DNA from: Mytilus galloprovincialis
Taxonomy: Eukaryota > Mollusca > Bivalvia > Mytilida > Mytilidae
Length of the DNA stretch: 64,000 nucleotides
Assembly: GCF_965363235.1 (NCBI RefSeq)
Contig: NC_134841.1
Coordinates: 52,907,078-52,971,077 of the forward strand
Direction: 5' to 3'
The notes under the pieces are model-generated. The model did not search any database and was not told the DNA's origin. It saw nothing but the letters and a program-made list of their open reading frames with translations. Positions 1 to 11,790 of this stretch are shown piece after piece (positions within the stretch are counted from its first letter, which is position 1; the number at the start of each line of letters is the position of its first letter). The position numbers and the translations under genes are program-made.

Positions 1-579
1 TTGATCGAACTACAAACAAGATATGTATCTTATGGAAATCCAACTTCCACTTGCATGGGTCAAAATTCGACAAACCACGAATTCAGTAGTTACAAATACT
101 TTTTAAGTCAACAAAGCAGGCATATAGTCTACCACCAGGATTATTACAATATTTATCAATAATTGTCTTGATTACAAACATGTGGTCAGAGGTCCTAGCT
201 TTCTTTGTCAAGCCAATTTGGCAGCCATTAATTATTTTGTGTTCGATTAGAATTTTGTCAAAATGGGAATTTAAAATAAAGTTAAACAATTTCCCGATTA
301 AACTAGTTATAGTCAAACCACGATAGTTTATGGATCAAGAATATCATTAGCCTTATGTAAGGGTGCAATATATCCTCTGCCCATTTTTCAGAATAAATGC
401 CATTACTCATACAAGAGTTAAATATTTCATTATCAGTAATTACAAACTCTAATTTATTAAAACATTTGGGAGATAGATGTCTCTCGCCCGACTCTAAACT
501 CTCCTCAAGATGTTTTACCCTATCTGAAAACTTATCATTAGCCTTACTTCTTAAAATCTTGAAAGTGATATATTGTTAA
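1..579 (-). pseudogene. LINE reverse transcriptase fragment, broken
   Basis: Decayed piece of a non-LTR retrotransposon polymerase. Read on the - strand, the frame at 316-83 gives ITSLIGKLFNFILN, then a conserved block GCQIGLTKKARTSDHMF, then GRLYACFVDL, which is the fingers/palm region up to the first catalytic Asp (F-V-D). Upstream (about 579-330) other frames continue the same protein (SEKWAED, then PLHKANDILDP in a shifted frame), so there are frameshifts and stops. After FVDL the similarity stops and the window ends, so the YxDD half is absent or lies outside. LINE identity is established family knowledge; which clade (RTE, CR1 or Jockey) I cannot tell. Not a host gene. Confidence 0.75.
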
Positions 580-609
580 CTGAGGAATCAAGATCTTTGT
601 ACTGTAACT

Positions 610-1375
610 TATGTATCAACCTCTATAGTTTGGGATAACCCTCATAAAGAGTTTAAATCCTTGCAGCTCACAAAAAAACGTAATACTACATATAATAGTC
701 CCAGTAAAAATTTACAATAATCATAACAAAATTTAATCATTACTTACCCAAATAATGTCAGTTGTTATATATTCCGCCGATCTGCGTCTGATCTCCGATT
801 GCTATTATTTTGTACTGTTTAAGTATGGATTTATAAGTCTTTGCTTATATTTTGTATAGTAATCTATTCATATAGTGTAATGGTAGAATCTAAAAATAGA
901 TTCATTTGATTAATAAAATGCCCGTCCTTAAATACTTGTCGTTTGTGTTAATTGATACTACATGTAAATATAATATATTCAAAATTTTCTGGAAAAAAAT
1001 ACTGATTGGAACGTATGTTTATTATATTAAAATTACTTTTTCAACCCTATTTTATTTGTTTGTTTTAATAGTTTAACCTTATAACATCTACATATTTGTA
1101 CTATGGTACGGTTTTGAAAATTGTATTCACTGTGTTGCCCAATTATACTAATTTCACTCGTGAATGTTTATATTCGTTTTTTCTTATCTAAATTTAGGAC
1201 ACGGTTGTAAGAAATTGACATGTGACTTTCATGCACGGTCATCATTACTTACGGTATGCTGACCTCAAGCTGTTTCTCTTTTGTTTCATTTTTGAGTCAC
1301 TGTCCTATAATAAATTTTGAACTTTTCGAAAAGCTAAGGATTGTTTACCAACGGAATTATTATAGATTCTTTAAC
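610..1375. other. AT-rich stretch, nothing recognised
   Basis: No long ORF, RNA gene or clear repeat boundary was seen here. The sequence is AT-rich and non-coding in all frames. Confidence 0.5.
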
Positions 1376-1600
1376 TTTTTTATTTATTTGGCCTTTTAAC
1401 TTTTTTCATTCGAGTGTCACTGATGCTTTTTTGTAGACTTGCGCCTGGCGAACATCATTTTAATTCTGGTATCTTTTTATATCTACATACCTTTTTATAT
1501 AAATTGGTTATTTTGAGGGTATGTACAGGTAATAATAAAATTTCTGAATTAAGATATTCTTCGGCAAAACCAAGTTTTCCTGTTGGATATGTGAATTGAT
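1376..1600 (+). repeat. Dispersed mussel repeat (CGTCTGGCG family), diverged
   Basis: It carries the series 'ATTCGAGTGTCACTGATG ... GTAGACTTGCGCCTGGCG ... CTGGTATCTTT', a diverged copy of the repeat seen more cleanly at 12,840-12,975, 54,690-54,780 and 55,610-55,740 (GACGAAACGCGCGTCTGGCG). Confidence 0.7.
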
Positions 1601-1659
1601 ATAAGTAAAATCAGGAAATCCTTAAAATTTTAGATCTTTTATTAGACAAAAAAAGTATC

Positions 1660-2060
1660 TTTATATGATGTCCCAATCAGTTACATGTCACAGGTTTCAT
1701 TGCACATGGAAATTGGACATTAGATTTATCGATACAATTAACATCTATCATTTGCATAAGTCATCCGGTGTGTCGAAATTGGGATTTGCCAAAGGGTTAT
1801 CATCGGGAAAATTATGTACATTCCCAAGTACCAAATAGAATAGTCTAGCTTTACAATGTATATTCAAATTAATAGTAGATGTAAATATACACTCTCAACT
1901 GACTTCTTCTAATCACAGTCAATTAGTTCTATTTAAAAGCAAATACAAATCCACCAACAATATTTTGGTGACCCGGCAGTCAGTGGTCTTAGGTTCACGT
2001 ATTGCTTTTCTTTTTTTAAAGAAAGCAACTTGTTTAATAAATCCCATAGGCTTGTGTAGC
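1660..2060 (+). repeat. Dispersed repeat, direct copy at 42,600-43,020
   Basis: Shares with 42,600-43,020 the blocks GGGATTTGC, CCCAAGTA-CAAAT-GAATAGT, AATGTATATTCAAAT, TAGTGACC/TGGTGACC-CAGTCAG and ATTGCTTT-CTTTTTTTT-AAA-GAAA-CAACTTGTTTA, in the same order and orientation. No coding potential. At 42.6 kb this repeat sits inside the right arm of the large inverted pair. Confidence 0.75.
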
Positions 2061-2870
2061 GCCTTGTGTTTTTTCTCCTAAAGTATTGCATATTTTATAT
2101 ATTTTATTGCGTTGAGGGTTCACGCATATAGCAACATAGTCGGTATATAGTCTACGGAGGAATATTCGGAACCTGCAATTAAGAGCACCTCCATACGGAA
2201 CATTCAAGATATCTAAAACTTGGCAATAAAGAACTTTACACAGATCGCTAACTCACGTATACGTCATATTGTAATAAAACATATAGTTCATAATCTATAT
2301 AGAAAAAAAATCCTCTACGTTAACTACTAATTCTTAATGAATGATAATGATTGAAAACATGGACATGTCCCTCAGTCTTTCAAAATTTCATTAGATTAAT
2401 CTAAAAATAATATTAATGAGGCATTGCGAAATGGTCAACTAGTAGGAGACATTGATTAACTAATAAATGTTCCTTACGACCGATCATCAATAAGATTCAT
2501 GATTCAGATTCAATATTTTATTTAAAGCCAGTCTCGCCACTTGTATAACATTATAAATTCCAATATACATATATATTATAAAACATTGAGTATAACATGA
2601 AATATTGGATAACATATATAAAACATATTGTATATTAAAACTAACAGTGACATATCATTAGCTTAAATACTAAAACATATACATATACATTATAAACCCA
2701 ATGGGTCGGGTGTATTTTATTGTGTATGTAATTATATTTGTACTTTACTGAAATGTGATTACACATGTCACTATAATAAACATTTACTTACTTACTATAC
2801 AAGCGCCATTTTATTAAGAATTATGAGAGACTAATATTAAAGGATTAATTATATACAATATTTAAGGTGG
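2061..2870. other. Non-coding, ends with a LINE-like 3' tail
   Basis: AT-rich and non-coding. The segment 2,690-2,800 (AATGGGTCGGGTGTATTTTA ... AATAAACATTTACTTACTTA) resembles the 3' tail of a non-LTR element, with a polyadenylation-type AATAAA near its end. This is an inference from its form only. Confidence 0.35.
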
Positions 2871-2871
2871 T

Positions 2872-3148
2872 ACGGGCCAACACCTTCACTACAATTAATT
2901 TGGCTCGTTTAATTTTCCATAAAATTTTGACAACGTATTTACTTTGACCCTTTGACAAAAATATATAAAAATTTCAAAAAATTTGAACCAACCATTTTAT
3001 CAGAAAAATTACGCTGGTTATATAGCAGTTTGACAAACACTAATTTTGATCATTGAGAAGCTTAATATTCCCTTAACAACGCAATGTAATTGAAACGTTT
3101 ATCTGATTTTACAGAGTAATCTCCCTGTTGTGTTAGGTACCACCTTAA
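2872..3148. mobile_element. TTAA-flanked non-autonomous DNA element (MITE)
   Basis: The 269-bp body at 2876-3144 begins GGTGGTAC and ends GTACCACC, a perfect 8-bp terminal inverted repeat. It is flanked on both sides by TTAA (2872-2875 and 3145-3148). A TTAA target duplication is the hallmark of piggyBac-type transposition. There is no ORF, so it would need a transposase in trans. I recognise the TTAAGGTGGTAC...GTACCACCTTAA pattern as a frequent mussel repeat. Confidence 0.75.
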
Positions 3149-3933
3149 CACAATTTTAATTTATATTTTTTCAATAAGTGTAACTCTCCCACGAGACGCA
3201 TTGAGAGATTAAATGATCTAATATCAAACCATTTTTGAAGAGTCATAAGTTTAAAGTTCAAGGTACAAAATATTTCATTAATAAAACATACGAGGTAAAA
3301 AGGGAATGCATTCTTATTGCATATGATGATGTACACACATATGATCATTGATAATTTAGAAGAAACAGTTATCAATGCAGAAAAATTCATTAACACAAAA
3401 GAATATCCTTTAAAATTCTCAACAAAAAAGATTAAACTGCATTGTTTAATAATTCTAAGAAATAATAAATTTTAGTTTGTTTAATGGAAAGTTACACAGT
3501 CAAACAAGTTATATGAGCGCCCCCTCCATATGTGGTATATTTTCACATCATGTTGCATCTGTCTGTCCTATTAATAAATATCTTAGATACGTTCAAATTA
3601 CACTGTCAATATAGAGACGTTTTATGGTTTCACAGGCAAAATAGAACCTCTTCCAATAAACAACATAGAACCATTGGTAGTAGTTTGACCTTTAAATTCT
3701 ATTTCACACTGGTAAAAATGAAAGATAACATCATCCAGAAATGAACTATTGAAATAAAAACATTCCGCATCTCCCTACTTTATATTTAACACCACTCTCA
3801 ACATGCCATAATTGTCCTGATTTACAATAAAAAGAAAATTATTCTCCACGCACATGAAAATGAAAATACTAAGATAAATTTTACAATTTAGTTGAAATAA
3901 TAATTACTAGCAGAAGCATTAAAAACATTAAAG

Positions 3934-4583
3934 TTCTAAAAGAGGGACAAAAGATACCAAAGGGACAGTCAAACTCATAAATCTAAAACAAACTGACAAC
4001 GCCATGGCTAAAAATGAAAAAGACAAACAGACAAACAATAGTACACATGACACAAAATAGAAAACTAAAGTATAAACAACACGAACCCCACCAAAAACTA
4101 GGGGTGATCTCATGTGCTCCTTAAGGGTAAACAGATCCTGCTCCACATGTGGCACCCGTCGTGTTGCTTATGTGATAACAAATCCGGTAAATAGTCTTAT
4201 TCGGTAGGTCACATTCACGAAAGGGAAGGGGATTGTAGTTACGACGTAAGGAACATATCCGATATCATTTGTGAAACGGTTATTCCATAACGGTCAACCA
4301 ACTCGTGATGGCGTCCGTAAAATTTACGAAGGGATGATTTCAACTTCACCATTTGGAACTCTTGGTTTAATAGCTTCCTTGTGAGCAGCAACCCTCTATC
4401 AAGAAAATCATGATAGGAAATGCAAGTACGGGAATATCGTATCAATTGGGAGATATATACCCCGTATGCAGGTGGTTCACGCATTGACATAAAAACAACT
4501 TGTTGCACAGTTGAATCATTTTGACAGACATATTTTTTTCGGATTATTTGTCCCGTGTTTTGAAAATTCTGCGATTTTTTCAT
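3934..4583 (-). pseudogene. 5'-truncated retroelement: RT C-terminus plus 3' tail
   Basis: On the - strand, 4583-4239 encodes a conserved retroelement polymerase C-terminal stretch: PAYGVYISQLIRYSR, then YHDFLDRGLLLTRKLL, then LKSSLRKFYGRHHELVDRYG. A non-coding 3' tail follows down to about 3,934, ending in the GAGGGACAAAAGATACC region. The catalytic RT core is missing. The same element end appears on the + strand at 58,440-58,866 and 59,630-59,760, and on the - strand at 36,357-36,960. All copies keep the 3' end and lose different amounts of 5' sequence, as expected of target-primed retrotransposition. The family (PLE-like or non-LTR) is not resolved. Confidence 0.75.
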
Positions 4584-4599
4584 AGAATTTGAAGTAGAA

Positions 4600-5910
4600 T
4601 TTACATTTAATTACATTCACGATCCGATGCAGATCTTTCACGATCCAATTGCAATACTTGACCACCGTTATGTATTTTTTCACGATCATTTCTCTCGATA
4701 AACCGAATGACAACCGTGATTTTGCGAGGCAGTTGACACATTAGCTCAAGGCAGTTACGCTGCTGGCATTCAATCCTTCGAATTCAAAATGTGCAAATAA
4801 AGAAAAACATTGAAGGTAAAAAGTCAAAATTGTATAGCATAGGAAAAAGACTAAGCAACTGTTAAATAAATGTAAGGACAATGTTATTCATAAACGCATA
4901 CAGTGAAGAAAAAAATGTGTTAAATGTACTCTAACTAGTATGCGAGGACATACATCATACAACGCATATGTCACACAATCTCATTATTTGAGTAAGAATG
5001 TCACTAATAAGCAGACAAGTTCGTTTGTTACAGTTAACAACTGTGTAAACGAGTGGCTAATTAACTAACCAAATAACACAGAAATCACTTGTTCGTGTTA
5101 ATAAACAGAGATCATTGGAAATTTATCGTAATGGGACCCGGATGAGTGATAGCGGGTGAAACAATTTGTCCTTATTTATTCCTATGTGATTTTAATGATG
5201 GCATATTGTAATAAATTGGAATCATCTCTCATTCAATCGTAGAATTGGAAGATAAGGAAAGGGCATATACAATTAGTTAGACAATGATACAATTTAAATG
5301 TCATCGCTTTCAAACAATCGGTAAACAATTGAAACAGTTGATTTCCGCTGATAAATTCATTTCAGATTGTTTAAAGCTATTTTCATTACTCAATGCACGC
5401 TATTGTTCAAAGAATTTTAATAGGAGATTTCTTATTATAAAGTTTTCGTTTGTTTTTTGTTTTAGCGAAGTAATGTGGACTGTTTTAGTTTTTTATCACT
5501 AAATTGCATATATGTTATGCATGCTTTCACAACTTGTGAATTCAAGATGATTAATTCAAAATGGCATTAAACCAATTTCAAAATGTAAATGTGTGAAACG
5601 AACTGGAGTGCACCATCAACGAATGGGACACCAGAGTTTAACTTGACAAATATAACCTTCCGGCAACGTATTTGTATTAAAAAGAGGTTCGTGCTGCTCG
5701 TTATTTCAGTTTTCAGTGTTGTCTTTTCTGCTATTTTATTTTCTAATGTCTGTGTTATATCTTCCAATAATAACTTTGTTTTATCCTTTATCCTGATAGT
5801 TGTATTTCCATTTCAAACTTTCATATTTGGCAAGCTTTAAGGTTCACGAATAAACATATACAGGTTGTTTATGTATTTGGTGCATGATGTCTTATGGTTG
5901 TCTGTTAGGA
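4600..5910. other. Intergenic, nothing recognised
   Basis: AT-rich DNA with short ORFs on both strands that show no domain, no codon-like composition and no splice context. No repeat partner was noticed within the window. Confidence 0.45.
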
Positions 5911-5916
5911 AATTAA

Positions 5917-6930
5917 GCCTCGGTCAAAACTTACCGGATATCACGAACGGACGCCTAACGGATGAAAATAAAAGTTGTCCGTTGACAAAATTGTTATCCA
6001 TTGGGAGTCCGTTGATGTACTGACCGAATAAAACGGACGTGTAACGGATGCATAACGGACACACACCGGATATGCAACGTACGAGAAACGGACACGTACC
6101 GGACAGAACGGATGTCGAACGTACATCCAACGGCCGAGTACCGCATAAAACGGACACCTAACGGAAGCGTACCGGATGAAACGGATGAACAAGATATATG
6201 GAAAAATCAAAGGCGACAATAATAAAACATGTAAATCGCATATATATTCAAAATGTTTCTGTGTAACTGGTTTTGGTTTATTCTTCAAAATTCCGCCAAA
6301 GGGCAGTGTCTGGCCTGAATAAGAACTGCTTGATTGTGAGGACGTGCCTATACTCTAAGATCGATTATGAATAATAAGAATTCATGAACCTTAAGAAATC
6401 TGACATACCAATAATTGGCATTTCTGACGCGAAATTTTCAATTTTCATTTATCCGTTTTAGATCCGTTCATCATCTGTTTTATCCGTTATACGTCCGGAA
6501 GAAGTCTGTTTCTCATCCGTTCAACATCCGTTTTATCCGTTAAACGTCCGGTAGAAGTCCGTTGGTGAATTTATCTTCAAGACCTCCAACGGATGTATAA
6601 CGGACACGTCACGGATACAAAACGGAAACGAAACGGACGAGTACCGTACAAAACGGATGCCTAACGGACGTTCAACGGACATTTTATCCGTTGGACGTCC
6701 GTTCAAAGTTTTGAACATGCCCAAAACTTTCCACCGGACTGAACGGACGTCGACGGATAAAACGTACGCTTAACGAACATGCAACGGATATGGACGGACG
6801 TCTAACGGATAAGAACGGACGTCTAACGGACATGAACAGATTGAAAAAAAGTTATCCGTTAAAGCATCGGTCACACCTTACCGGATAGCTCGAACGGACG
6901 CCAAACGGATAACTTTTTTTCAATCCGTTC
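5917..6930. repeat. Cluster of CGGA/TCCG motifs, palindromic
   Basis: About 1 kb packed with several dozen copies of a core AACGGA(C/T), running as AACGGACGTCT, AACGGATAAG, AACGGACGTCT, AACGGACATG at about 10-11 bp spacing (clearest at 6,785-6,835). Orientation switches: forward at 5,935-6,190, reverse (ATCCGTT) at 6,455-6,560, forward again at 6,580-6,850. An opening block (TCGGTCA-A-CTTACCGGATA, then CGAACGGACGCC) at 5,920 recurs directly at 6,868. The segments 6,833-6,860 and 6,903-6,930 form a near-perfect 27-bp inverted pair. ORFs here are artefacts of the motif. Confidence 0.8.
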
Positions 6931-7194
6931 AAGTCTGAATTTTAAGGCCAAGCAATTTTGTTTGTCATATAATACTTTGAACTATTCAATAAAAAAAAAA
7001 AAAAATGTCCATTTTCAACAACATTTTCCAGCAAAATTTGGTACTAAACTAGAATTGCCCTGTATTCACATAATTTGAGATAAATTGTCATTTTTTAACC
7101 ATAGAACTATTAGATGTACTTAATACTTTACTAGGAACCCAAAATCAGCTGAAAATTCCACAACCCCTTTCATAATTTTTTTTTGATTTTGCAT

Positions 7195-8205
7195 GGTTTT
7201 CTCGTAGACATCCATTTAAGAAGGTTGAAGACCTGGATGCTTCATACTTTGTATATTATAGATGCCACATGTAACGAAGTTTCAGTCAGTCACATGTCCA
7301 ATGTCCTTGACCTCATTTTTATGGTTCAGTGACTACTTGAAAAAAGAAAAAAAAATTTGTGCTGTTAAATTTTCTCTTATTATAAGTAATAGGATACCTA
7401 TATTTGGTATGTGCTTATCATGCCCGTCAGACAGTTTTAACTTGACCTCGACCTCATTTCATGGAACAGTGAACAAGGTTTAGTTTTGGTGGTCAAGTCC
7501 ATATCTCAGATACTATAAGCTATAGGTCTAGTATATTCAGTGTATGGAAGGACTGTAAGGTGTACGTGTCCAACTGGCAGGTGTCATCTGACCTTGACCT
7601 CAAGTTCATGATTCAGTGGTTATAGTTAAGTTTTTGTGTTTTTATCTGTTTTTCTTATACTTTATGCAATAGGTCTACTACATTTGGTGTATGGAATGAT
7701 TGTAAAATGTAAATGTCTACTGAGCTGGCAGGTGTCATCTGACCTTGGCCTCATTTTCATGGTCTGGTGGTCAAAGTTAAGTTTTTGAGTGTTTTTTTTC
7801 CTTTCTTATACTATGTGCAATAGGTCAACTATATTTGGTGTATGGAAATATTTTATGATCTATATGTCAGTCGCGCAGGTTTTATTTGACCTTGACCTCC
7901 TTTTTAACGATTCATTGCTGAGTGTTAAGTTTTAGTGTTTTGGTCTATTTTTCTTCAACTATAAGAAATAGGTCAACTCTATTTGTTGTATGAACGAATT
8001 GTAAGCAGAACATGTCTGCCTGGCATGATTCATCTGACATTGACCTCATTTTCATGGTGCATTGGTCAGTGTTTAGTTTTATTGGCTAATGTAATTTAAA
8101 GTTTATGTGACAATTGTAATAAAGCTTTAAATTGGGACTATCAACATAATATCAATGATTAGTAAAGAAGGCGAGACATTTCAGCGTGTGCACTCTTGTT
8201 TACAT
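7195..8205 (+). repeat. Dispersed repeat with internal TGACCTTGACCTC subrepeats
   Basis: It contains four or five diverged subrepeats of roughly 170-190 bp, each with 'CTGACCTTGACCTCATTTTCATGGTTC', 'GTTAAGTTTTTG', 'TGCAATAGGTCTACTATATT' and 'GGTGTATGGAA' type blocks. It ends with the tail AATAAAGCTTTA ... GTAAAGAAGGCGAGACATTTCAGC. A second long copy lies at 25,010-26,110, and tail-only copies at 24,120-24,225 and 26,345-26,435. Non-coding, and recognised as a very common mussel repeat. Confidence 0.85.
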
Positions 8206-9120
8206 TGTTTACAGTGACCAAGAAAATTATTTCTTAAATTGAGGTAATAAGGATTTATTCGTAATATTTGGCTAGATTTGATACAGTTTGCTAAATCTCT
8301 TTCTTCCCATGGCTTTTTCTTTTTTAATTTCTTTTTACGAAAGGATTAATAGTTTTACATGAGCGCATGGTTAATGTTTTAAATCTTTCATTTAGTTGTT
8401 GTTCTGCTCTTTCAACCCCAGAACAATTTATTTCAAATAGTGTATTTTCGTAAAACAAAGAATTATATCTCTGGTGCTGCTATCTTTTAAAACAGTACAT
8501 ATTTTTTCCTTCGACTGATAGTCTTCCTTTTAAATGTCATATCTATCTCACTATATACTTTCTATCTTTATCAAAATGTTGCATGGATATGTAACCTTTA
8601 AAAGGAATAATTTGAGCATGATGAGATAAATATGAAGGTTCTAGGTTTGAAAAAAAACCTAACGAGAGATAAAAGGTCCACACTGGTCAGGGCATAGTCA
8701 ACAATGCTACACCCACTGGGTTTTAAACATTTCACATTTCACAGCACTTCACCAATAAAAAGACCGTTCAAAATGCTAATTGTATACATAATAAAAGGTG
8801 CAAAGCCTTGACGTTATGTACAAAAGTCAGTTGAAATAATAATATTAATGAAATTATTTCATATCGGTTAAGAGTTAGCTTCTCTTATTCGATAACATAG
8901 GGCCATATGGCATTCGTTATTCTTAAGTAATACTTTCTATTGGTCATTAACAGAGAAAAAAAAGACCAGAAAAAACGGTCGTTAAACAGAATTTTATATG
9001 TTAATGACCGGTGCGACGTGGTTTCTCTGTTTAGAGTGATGTCCCTTTAATAAAACGTCTATACGCATGTACTTTATTTGGTTAAATAAAAATTCATTGG
9101 GATTTGGTACATATAGCCCA
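8206..9120. other. Intergenic, nothing recognised
   Basis: AT-rich and non-coding in all frames. No repeat partner was noticed. Confidence 0.4.
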
Positions 9121-9123
9121 TAC

Positions 9124-9273
9124 TTAGGGAGCTACCATTTGATTTTTAAGGGGGGGGGGGGGGGGGGGCTAGGATGAAAAATTTTGTCCTGCCTTTTTTT
9201 TTTTTAGTTTATCCTGACTTTTTTTTACCCCCCCCCCCCCCCCCCCCATAAAAATCAAATGGTAGCTCCCTTA
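9124..9273. mobile_element. Foldback MITE with G-run and C-run arms, TTA target duplication
   Basis: Body 9127-9270 (144 bp). The first and last 22 bp (9127-9148 and 9249-9270, GGGAGCTACCATTTG...) are perfect inverted repeats. They continue into 19 G at 9150-9168 and 20 C at 9228-9247, so the arms can pair over about 40 bp around a short loop. The flanks are TTA at 9124-9126 and 9271-9273. A 3-bp TTA/TAA duplication fits PIF/Harbinger-type elements. No ORF. Confidence 0.8.
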
Positions 9274-9945
9274 CTTGTATTGATAATAAACCAAAATACT
9301 CGAAAATAAATGCTGTAATTAAGCGATGACATCAGACTAAGTCATCATCATTCCAACATTGACAATTTACGATGCGCCATTTAAGCAAACGAACTTTTCT
9401 GCACAAGTAACAATCGGTTCCGCCACATGCCATTTGCGCATGTGTACGCGGAATCTTGACAATGTTTTAATCGACAAGGAATTGTTCTGAAGAAATCATA
9501 ACCGTATCGTAAAGAAAACGAATTTCTCATCAATTTCGAGCTCTATAATTAAGACTTCATGACGATTTGTCAGAAATCGTCTTTGCGTACATATAATTCA
9601 TAATAATAATGATGTGTTGGCAGTAAAACAGCAATGTTTGTGTTCACCAGTATTAACCTGACTTAAGGAGAATAGACAGATAATTAAGATAAGGAGGAAT
9701 ATCATTTTCCAGTTCGTCAATCATTGTTCTGTTTTACCTATAAAATGTAACTTTTTCTCAGCATCTTTGTCGTTATGATGGATACCTGTTCATTGATCAC
9801 ATTTTAATCACTTCTTCTTTCTAAATATCGTTTAATGTGACGTTAAGTACAATCTATTCTTTGCTGATAATGTACTTGTGTTATAACATTTAAAAACATT
9901 GATATATACGTATAAATTGGGAAATTATATATGTGTAAGAGCTTT
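9274..9945. other. Intergenic, nothing recognised
   Basis: No coding potential or structured repeat was seen. Confidence 0.4.
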
Positions 9946-9949
9946 AGAA

Positions 9950-10140
9950 ACAGGGGCCGTGTCAACAAATCTGTCCTAGGCCTAGGAAATGTCTTCGGAT
10001 GGTCGAAGGACACGTCTTAGTCCTAAGTCAGGTTAACGAAAGTCTCCTAAAATAAGATATGTCCTAAATTTGGTTCTAAAGTTAGGATATATAAATAGGT
10101 TTCTTAAGATAGTCCTAAAAGTTACGATGTCCTAACACGA
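9950..10140. repeat. TCCTA/TAGGA motif-rich palindromic repeat
   Basis: Many copies of TCCTAA/TTAGGA/CCTAGG in both orientations (TCCTAGGCCTAGG, GTCTTAGTCCTAAG, CTCCTAAAATAAG, GTCCTAAATTTGG, TTAGGATAT, GTCCTAAAAG, GTCCTAACACG). It resembles a decayed foldback element. Start and end are uncertain. Confidence 0.55.
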
Positions 10141-10990
10141 AAATAAAACAACAAATATGGCATAAAGTCAATTACACAAATACTATATAAATACAATATT
10201 AAACTAATAATAAAAATAATGTTGTAACAACTAAACTAATTATATAAAAAAAAATTGTTAAAGATTCAACTGTGTTACATTATTTTCAATTTGTAGACAG
10301 ATTTGAGTTTAAAAATACTATAAAGCGTTTATAGAATTCATTTGAGTTTTTGGAATAATAAAGCATATTACTTACTTAGTTGTGCTAGAACTAACTTGAT
10401 GTACATATCTAAATATATAAAGAAATTGCGGAGTCATTTGGTGAAGTGCTAAAAAACTATAAACTAAAATTGCTTTTTTATATACAAATTAATATGCAAT
10501 AGACATCAATAGTAACTCTCCCAAAAGTATGTTTTATGATGTCATCTTGTTACGCTCATATATAGACTAAGTGGTTCTGGCCTTTTTGTAGCTTTAAAAT
10601 ACTTTCATCATTAGTGACATGTTTTGCACCTACCACTATCTAAACGGTGCAATGTTAATTTAAATGTGGGAAAAAAACTTCTTTTTAATTCAATACATGC
10701 AACGAAATCGAGTGGACACAAAGACAAAACTAATTTACATACTAACATTAAATTGCACCACGAATTTGGCATTTACCAAAGTTGTGTGACTATTTTGTTT
10801 TTTTGTCGTATGAAATTAATTTATATTTTTTTTTTATCATGTATAATAACGTATCTACAAGTATTATGTAAAACACAAGAAAAAGGCAGCATTAGGCCAT
10901 CTTTGCTTTAGCAGTATTAGTAGTAACAACCGTATAATAGTGAACAGAAAATTAAGTTGTACATATACTTATTATTTACTGCGTATAGAG
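10141..10990. other. AT-rich non-coding stretch
   Basis: A 95-residue ORF at 10624-10911 has no domain and no splice context; it is treated as chance. Confidence 0.4.
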
Positions 10991-10994
10991 AACG

Positions 10995-11115
10995 ATTAAA
11001 GTTCGGAAAGGGGGGGATCCAACAATATGTCCCCATTCAAATGCATTGATTGTCCCAAAATACAAGGGTGTTCTGAAACCCCCGGACCCCCCTCCTTTTG
11101 AACCCGCCACTGGCT
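10995..11115. mobile_element. GGATCC/GCCACT-ended MITE, copy 1
   Basis: It runs GGGGGGGATCCAAC ... ATATGTCCCCATTCAAATGCATTGAT ... GAAACCCCCGGACCCCC ... CCGCCACTGG. The same block order (ATATGTCCCGATACAAATGC, ATTGATCGGC, CACCCCCGGAACCCCCC, GGATCCGCCACTG) makes up the element at 31,250-31,412, where both ends are visible. Confidence 0.65.
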
Positions 11116-11635
11116 CACATGTTTAACCCGAATAGAAAATTATATGAAAAAAAAACATATTCCGAGGAAAAGAATCACTGCACACCGAATAAGGCCAGGT
11201 TTCCTTAAGGCCATTGGAATCTAACTTATTTTTAATTTTGAAATCAATTTTGCTTCTCTTCCATCTCTTCTTGTCGACTTTTCTCCTTTTTCATTTGAGA
11301 CAGACTTCATACACGAATTTCTGACAAAGAATGAAAAGAGGCTAGTATGAACCTTTAACTTCACAAGCCGCAATATAAAGGTGTCTTTTGACTAAATAGT
11401 TCTAAGTTTGGCGATTATGTTGAACGCATCTACCCCCATCGAACTTGAAATACCATATATATTGCCTCACTAATACATCTATTAATTGACAATGATGGTC
11501 GGTTGAAAACAAAACTTTATGGCAAAAGAGATAATTCAAATTTCCAATTGCGATCTTTTCATTTCTGTCTTCATTAAGCAGTCTTTAGAACTGAGGGGGT
11601 CAGACCCATGTCAGACAAGCTCATGATTGTGTTTT
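11116..11635. other. Intergenic, nothing recognised
   Basis: Non-coding DNA without a repeat partner in the window. Confidence 0.4.
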
Positions 11636-11639
11636 ATAC

Positions 11640-11790
11640 ATAAATTTATAATTGAACTTTTAAAATATGTTCTATTATATTGTATTGTATTTCATTGTAT
11701 TCCATTGTATTTAAAATGTATATTTGTTTGTTTGTATTGCTTGACCCTTATGGGTGTAATTTTGCAATAAAGATTATTTATATATATGTA
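11640..11790 (+). mobile_element. 3' end of a LINE-type element
   Basis: The sequence has TATTGTATTGTATTTCATTG, then CTTGACCCTTATGGGTG, then TTTTGCAATAAAGATTATTT followed by a TA run. This is the layout of a non-LTR 3' tail with an AATAAA signal, a form I recognise from mussel LINE ends. No ORF precedes it, so the copy is 5'-truncated. Confidence 0.5.

Noticed and set aside
4516-4713. Second - strand ORF overlapping the retroelement end
   Set aside because: No conserved residues; the neighbouring frame has the recognisable RT C-terminus.
5941-6288. Cys/Arg/Val-rich ORFs in the CGGA cluster (also 5924-6157, 6533-6724)
   Set aside because: They translate the repeated CGGA/TCCG motif and have no independent support.
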